Origin: Mesostigma viride
Lineage: Eukaryota > Streptophyta > Mesostigmatophyceae > Mesostigmatales > Mesostigmataceae
Assembly: GCA_009746045.1 (NCBI GenBank)
Contig: RPFO01000225.1
Coordinates: 577,001-641,000 of the forward strand
Direction: 5' to 3'
DNA length: 64,000 nucleotides
Shown: one piece after another, positions 43,583 to 64,000 of the stretch
Layout: every line of letters begins with the position of its first letter
Numbering within the stretch: position 1 is the stretch's first letter
The notes under the pieces: model-generated
The model's input: only the letters and a program-made list of their open reading frames with translations
What the model was told of the DNA's origin: nothing
Databases searched by the model: none
Position numbers and translations under genes: made by a program

Positions 43583-44299
43583 ACAGGGGGCCAACAGCAT
43601 CAGATCGAATTGGTATTTGTATTTGCACACTGTCCTCCTGACGGCACCTGGTGCTCGCCATGGTTCGGTCGGTTTTCCCCCATGCTAACATCCGGTCCGA
43701 GGATGCGGATGGCGCTGCCTTCTATTCCCCCAACCACCGGCCTGACATCGTGGTGCTGGACTTTGAGGGGGGTGGCCGGCATCTGCTTATTGACGTTTCG
43801 GTGGCGCGGCCCCTAAGGCTCTTAGCCACGTGGCTGGGGCCTCCCTCACGGCAGTTTACACGGCGGACCGGGCGGAGCGGGCCAAGCTCCGGCCTGGCCT
43901 ACGGCAACGTCGGGCACCATCGTGTGGTGCCCTTTGTCCTGGAGGAGTTTGGGGCCATGGGGCCCCTGACCTCCGCCTTCTTCAAGGAGTGTTGCCGGCT
44001 CCGGGAGGACCGGCTGGACCTGAAGGGCCAGCGGGGCCCATGGTCGGCGCGGACCTGGACGTCATATTGGCGTCAGCGCTTGTCGGTGGCGCTGACTCGA
44101 ACCATGGCTGACATCATGCTCCGCCGTACGCGGGCTGATTTTGCGGTGCAGCAGGGCTATTAGGTTCCTCCCGTTAGGAGTTTCCACCATTGGTCTTATC
44201 GTAGTATAGAGCTTTGACATGGCTCTGTATATAGGTTTATAGCTGGGCGTTTGCTTTGGTTTGAGTGATTTCACTCTGCTGTAAGTAATTATATTTTTA
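43583..44299 (+). mobile_element. 5'-truncated LINE insertion: reverse-transcriptase protein C-terminus
   Basis: Flanked by ATGTATATAGACTGA(C/T)TAA at 43564-43582 and 44300-44318, a 19-nt target-site duplication with one mismatch. The coding part (to the stop at 44163) contains RPDIVVLDFEGGGRHLLIDV, VARPL, YGNVGHHRVVPFVLEEFGA and RTWTSYWRQRLSVALTR. This is the characteristic C-terminal region that follows reverse transcriptase in many algal LINE-like proteins (family knowledge). Between about 43830 and 43895 the expected reading passes through another frame (TADRAERAK), so two compensating shifts mark it as dead. A short 3' UTR and AT-rich end follow. Confidence 0.75.
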
Positions 44300-44324
44300 A
44301 TGTATATAGACTGATTAAGGTGTG

Positions 44325-45540
44325 TACCACCCTCCTCGATCGCCTCCACCCCCCACCCCCCCTCCGCCTCCACCGACTCCATCACTGCCCAGCTCCGCGA
44401 CATCGACCAGCGCCTCAAGGATAATGCAATCCCTATCGAGGTCCTGCAGAACACCGCCGGCCTCACCGCCCAGGCGGTGATCGAGGACATTGCCGCCAAG
44501 CCAGCCCCTGCTGGCCTGGCCGGCGATGCTCCTCCCATCACGACCTGGGCAGACATGCTTAAGCAGCACACCACCTCCCCCACGGCCTCCGCCGGCCGTC
44601 GCAGCACAGCTCCAGCGGCAGACGCTTGACCTCCGCGAGGAGGCCGAGCTCGCCAAGCGCAGCCTAATTAACGTCATCGTCAAGAGGCTTCGCCATGGAG
44701 GAAGGTGAGAATTCCGAGAAGCTTGCGCGTGCGTTTGAGAGAGAAATCCTTGGTCGCATGGGCCTTACTGGTGAGATCGAGCTGGTCGCCCACCGCCTTC
44801 CCCGCGCGCGGGGTAAGGCAGGGGCGCCCCCGCTCCTTCTCACCTTTAAGAACCCGGCGGACAAGATTTCTTTTCTCAGACGCCGCAAGCGGCTCGAGAA
44901 GACTCTCTTCACCCTTGGCGACGACTTGACCCTGGCGCAGCAACAACGGCGACGGGAGCTATGGCCGACCTACCTCCAGCTCCGGCAGACCAAGGCGGGG
45001 CAGCCGGTGTACTGGAAGGGGGCGGCCATCTACGTCGTCCACAAGCCCTGGCAGGCGACCCCCGCGCGGCCCCAGCGAGTCCAGACGCCCCAGCTTATAG
45101 GGGAATAAAGCAGTAGTAGTGTAGAATAGATAGACAGTGGCCATGTACATGTACGCCTCCTACAGGCACTGTACCAGCTAAGCCACGCGCATTATTTAAC
45201 CATGTACATGCTTTCCTATGATGTGCCACACTCCAGATGATGCCTAGCTTTATGTAGTTAAGCTGTGCCCATGCAGAGAGCTGCTCTCTGCTGAGATGCC
45301 ACGCTCTAGCTTTTGTATAGCTATGATGATCTTCCCCACCTATGACGGGCTCCCCTTAGCTGGGAGTTGCCCGAGACTCTGGGTGGTGCAGGTGCCCTAG
45401 GGCACCTAGAGCAAGTGCTGTTTACATTCCCACCCTTGCAGGAAGTAGCTTAGAATGTATTATAGGCCATATGCCCCTTCTCTGGGCCATGTGCTACAGA
45501 TACTCCCAACGGAGTTATGTTCCTAATTAATTAATTAAGG
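44325..45540 (+). mobile_element. LINE-like element, ORF1 end and full 3' tail, copy C
   Basis: The best-preserved copy of the ORF1-like C-terminal coding region. The frame from 44695 to 45108 reads EGENSEKLARAFEREILGRM, then NPADKISFLRRRKRLEKTLF, then LWPTYLQLRQTKAGQPVYWK and stops at 45106-45108. A further upstream segment (TAGLTAQAVIEDIAA, LREEAELAKRSLINVIVKRL) is in another frame and joins with a shift near 44700. The 3' UTR to 45510 ends in ACTCCCAACGGAGTTATGTT and a TAATTAATTAATTAA tail. Probably an L1-type ORF1 nucleic-acid-binding protein remnant. Confidence 0.7.
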
Positions 45541-46674
45541 TATGTACATTTTTTATTTGCTTGATCACATCTACCTGCATGGCCGGCCCGATCAACCACA
45601 AAATTTAGTCAGTGATGTATACATGTTATGTACTATACATGAGACAACGTTATTGCTGGACACATATGGCGGTACGTCCAACGACTTGTTGAAGGACTAG
45701 GTAGTCGTGTTCGAGGAACCTTGGTGCAAAGACCGCGAAGCCGCGCGGCTGTCGGTGAGGAAGACTATATGGAAATGAGCAAATGGATCGATGACATGCA
45801 TGCAATGACTTTTCCATGCACTGCATGTTCATTAATTACGTTACTTACCGGGGTTATTGCCCCTGAGGATAGCCGCTATACATAGTTACCACCTCGTTTG
45901 CCATTGCAGTAGAGGACAGCTCGGATGAGGATTAAAGTCCTATCTAGTGAATGCATCGTTGGGGCATCATGCAGACGATATATTTGTAACTTTCGTGTAG
46001 TTATTTTTCTCATGATATTACATATGTACTCCGTGGCATGCCCATGCGCATGACACACAAGTACTTAAGTTGCTTGACACATTTATATAATGTAGAACAT
46101 GGCCCGAAAACTGAACTGAAGCACAACTGGGATAACTGCCCGGTGGAAAGAAGCTATACCCGGTCCCCATCATGCAGGCACATGCTGAATATTGCCTAGG
46201 ATGCTCTGCTTTGAAACTAGGTCAAGCCTCAAAGCGCACTAGATTTGACCAAACGCGAACAGCTTTCCTTGGCCACTGCTTACAAGAGTATGGGAAAAGC
46301 CTAATTGTGCATGTCTGGACGTTTCTTTCCCCAAAAGCAAGCTCCACATCGCAGCTAGCCATTTAGATGTCTTTTGTTGGATATGCCCCAAAACTGGATG
46401 CCATTTCGTGGCAAACTGAAATGGCTGCCATGACACAGTTACCTGACCACGCCACTCTACTAGCAAGCATGCAGCGTGTGGAAAACTAACAAAAATGTCG
46501 AGGCTGATATGTTGCCAAGCATAACTTGAACTAGCATGACAATGCTGGAGGCACTGGTCCGAGGAAACAAAGGACTTGCTTGGCCTTGCATCTATTCAAC
46601 GGAGGTGACTAGGCTGAAGGTAGGACAAGCAAGCAGGCATGGCCAGACTGTGTGTGCGATCCGTGTGGGCTGCC
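45541..46674. other. Intergenic spacer downstream of the BEACH gene
   Basis: No supported gene. It contains the 3' UTR of the minus-strand BEACH gene near its right end; no polyadenylation signal could be chosen with confidence. Confidence 0.4.
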
Positions 46675-63714
<17,040 letters not shown>

Positions 63715-64000
63715 CTGCAGGGACGGGGTGGTGGGAACCATCGGCCAGGGATGGCAGTAGAGGGTTGAGAGATTTTCCCATACAGAGTGGGCATGAGCGC
63801 TGGAACCAAGTGGCAAGGCAAGGGAAGGGAAGGGGAAAGGGAGAGAAGAGCCAGAAAGAAATCAAAGAATGCCAACACTCGGCAGTGGGCGCATCACCAG
63901 TAGCGGGCACTAGCCGTTCACATCACCACCGCGTCAAGGGTCCAGACCAGAAACTTGTCCGTGTGTCTGCTGGATAGCCTGAGGGCTGCATGCCAACAAG
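63715..64000. other. Intron of the BEACH gene continuing past the window
   Basis: Upstream of the acceptor CCCTGCAG|GGTAGCG (minus strand) no further exon is recognised. The preceding coding region of the long BEACH protein must lie to the right of the window. Confidence 0.5.

Overview
The window is nuclear DNA of a eukaryote with many spliceosomal introns, most probably a green-lineage (Viridiplantae) alga with a repeat-rich genome. Three genes could be rebuilt exon by exon with consistent reading phase: a COP9 signalosome subunit 7, an SMP-C2-C2 tethering protein of the plant synaptotagmin type, and a PH-BEACH-WD40 protein. Their wording is closest to the plant versions of these families as I remember them. 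The assignment to green algae is an inference from those families and from algal LINE-like repeats; I cannot name a species.

Layout. 1-2,900: an exon of an unrecognised gene and a 24-bp minisatellite. 3,002-5,625 (+): a three-exon ParA-type ATPase gene whose P-loop is created by splicing. 5,650-20,820: a repeat graveyard with a GGGC microsatellite, two copies of a repeat carrying a Pol III B-box-like motif, a small family of broken unknown ORFs with a 345-bp tandem duplication, palindrome-bearing 88-bp repeats, TGGG-rich low complexity, and LINE-like ORF1 fragments. 21,557-27,481 (-): CSN7. 28,842-41,512 (+): the SMP-C2 gene, 12 exons and 692 codons, divergent from CSN7 across a 1.36-kb gap. 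41,870-45,540: more LINE-like copies, including a reverse-transcriptase C-terminal fragment with a 19-nt target-site duplication. 46,675-63,714 (-): 23 exons of a PH-BEACH-WD40 gene that runs off the right edge.

The three best-resolved genes are housekeeping cell-biology genes (protein-degradation control, membrane contact sites, vesicle trafficking) with no sign of a shared pathway. Their coding exons are GC-rich and short. Introns hold nearly all the unusual sequence: 7- to 88-bp minisatellites, poly-G/poly-C runs and TGGG tracts.

The most interesting signal is a recurring architecture. In at least seven introns of three unrelated genes, the last 10-40 bases of the exon together with its 5' splice site are tandemly duplicated just inside the intron, in two to many copies and at different stages of decay. 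This looks like repeated local duplication anchored at exon-intron junctions, a possible route of intron lengthening and minisatellite birth. All exon models here come from reading frame, splice signals and remembered family patterns only; no transcript or database search supports them.
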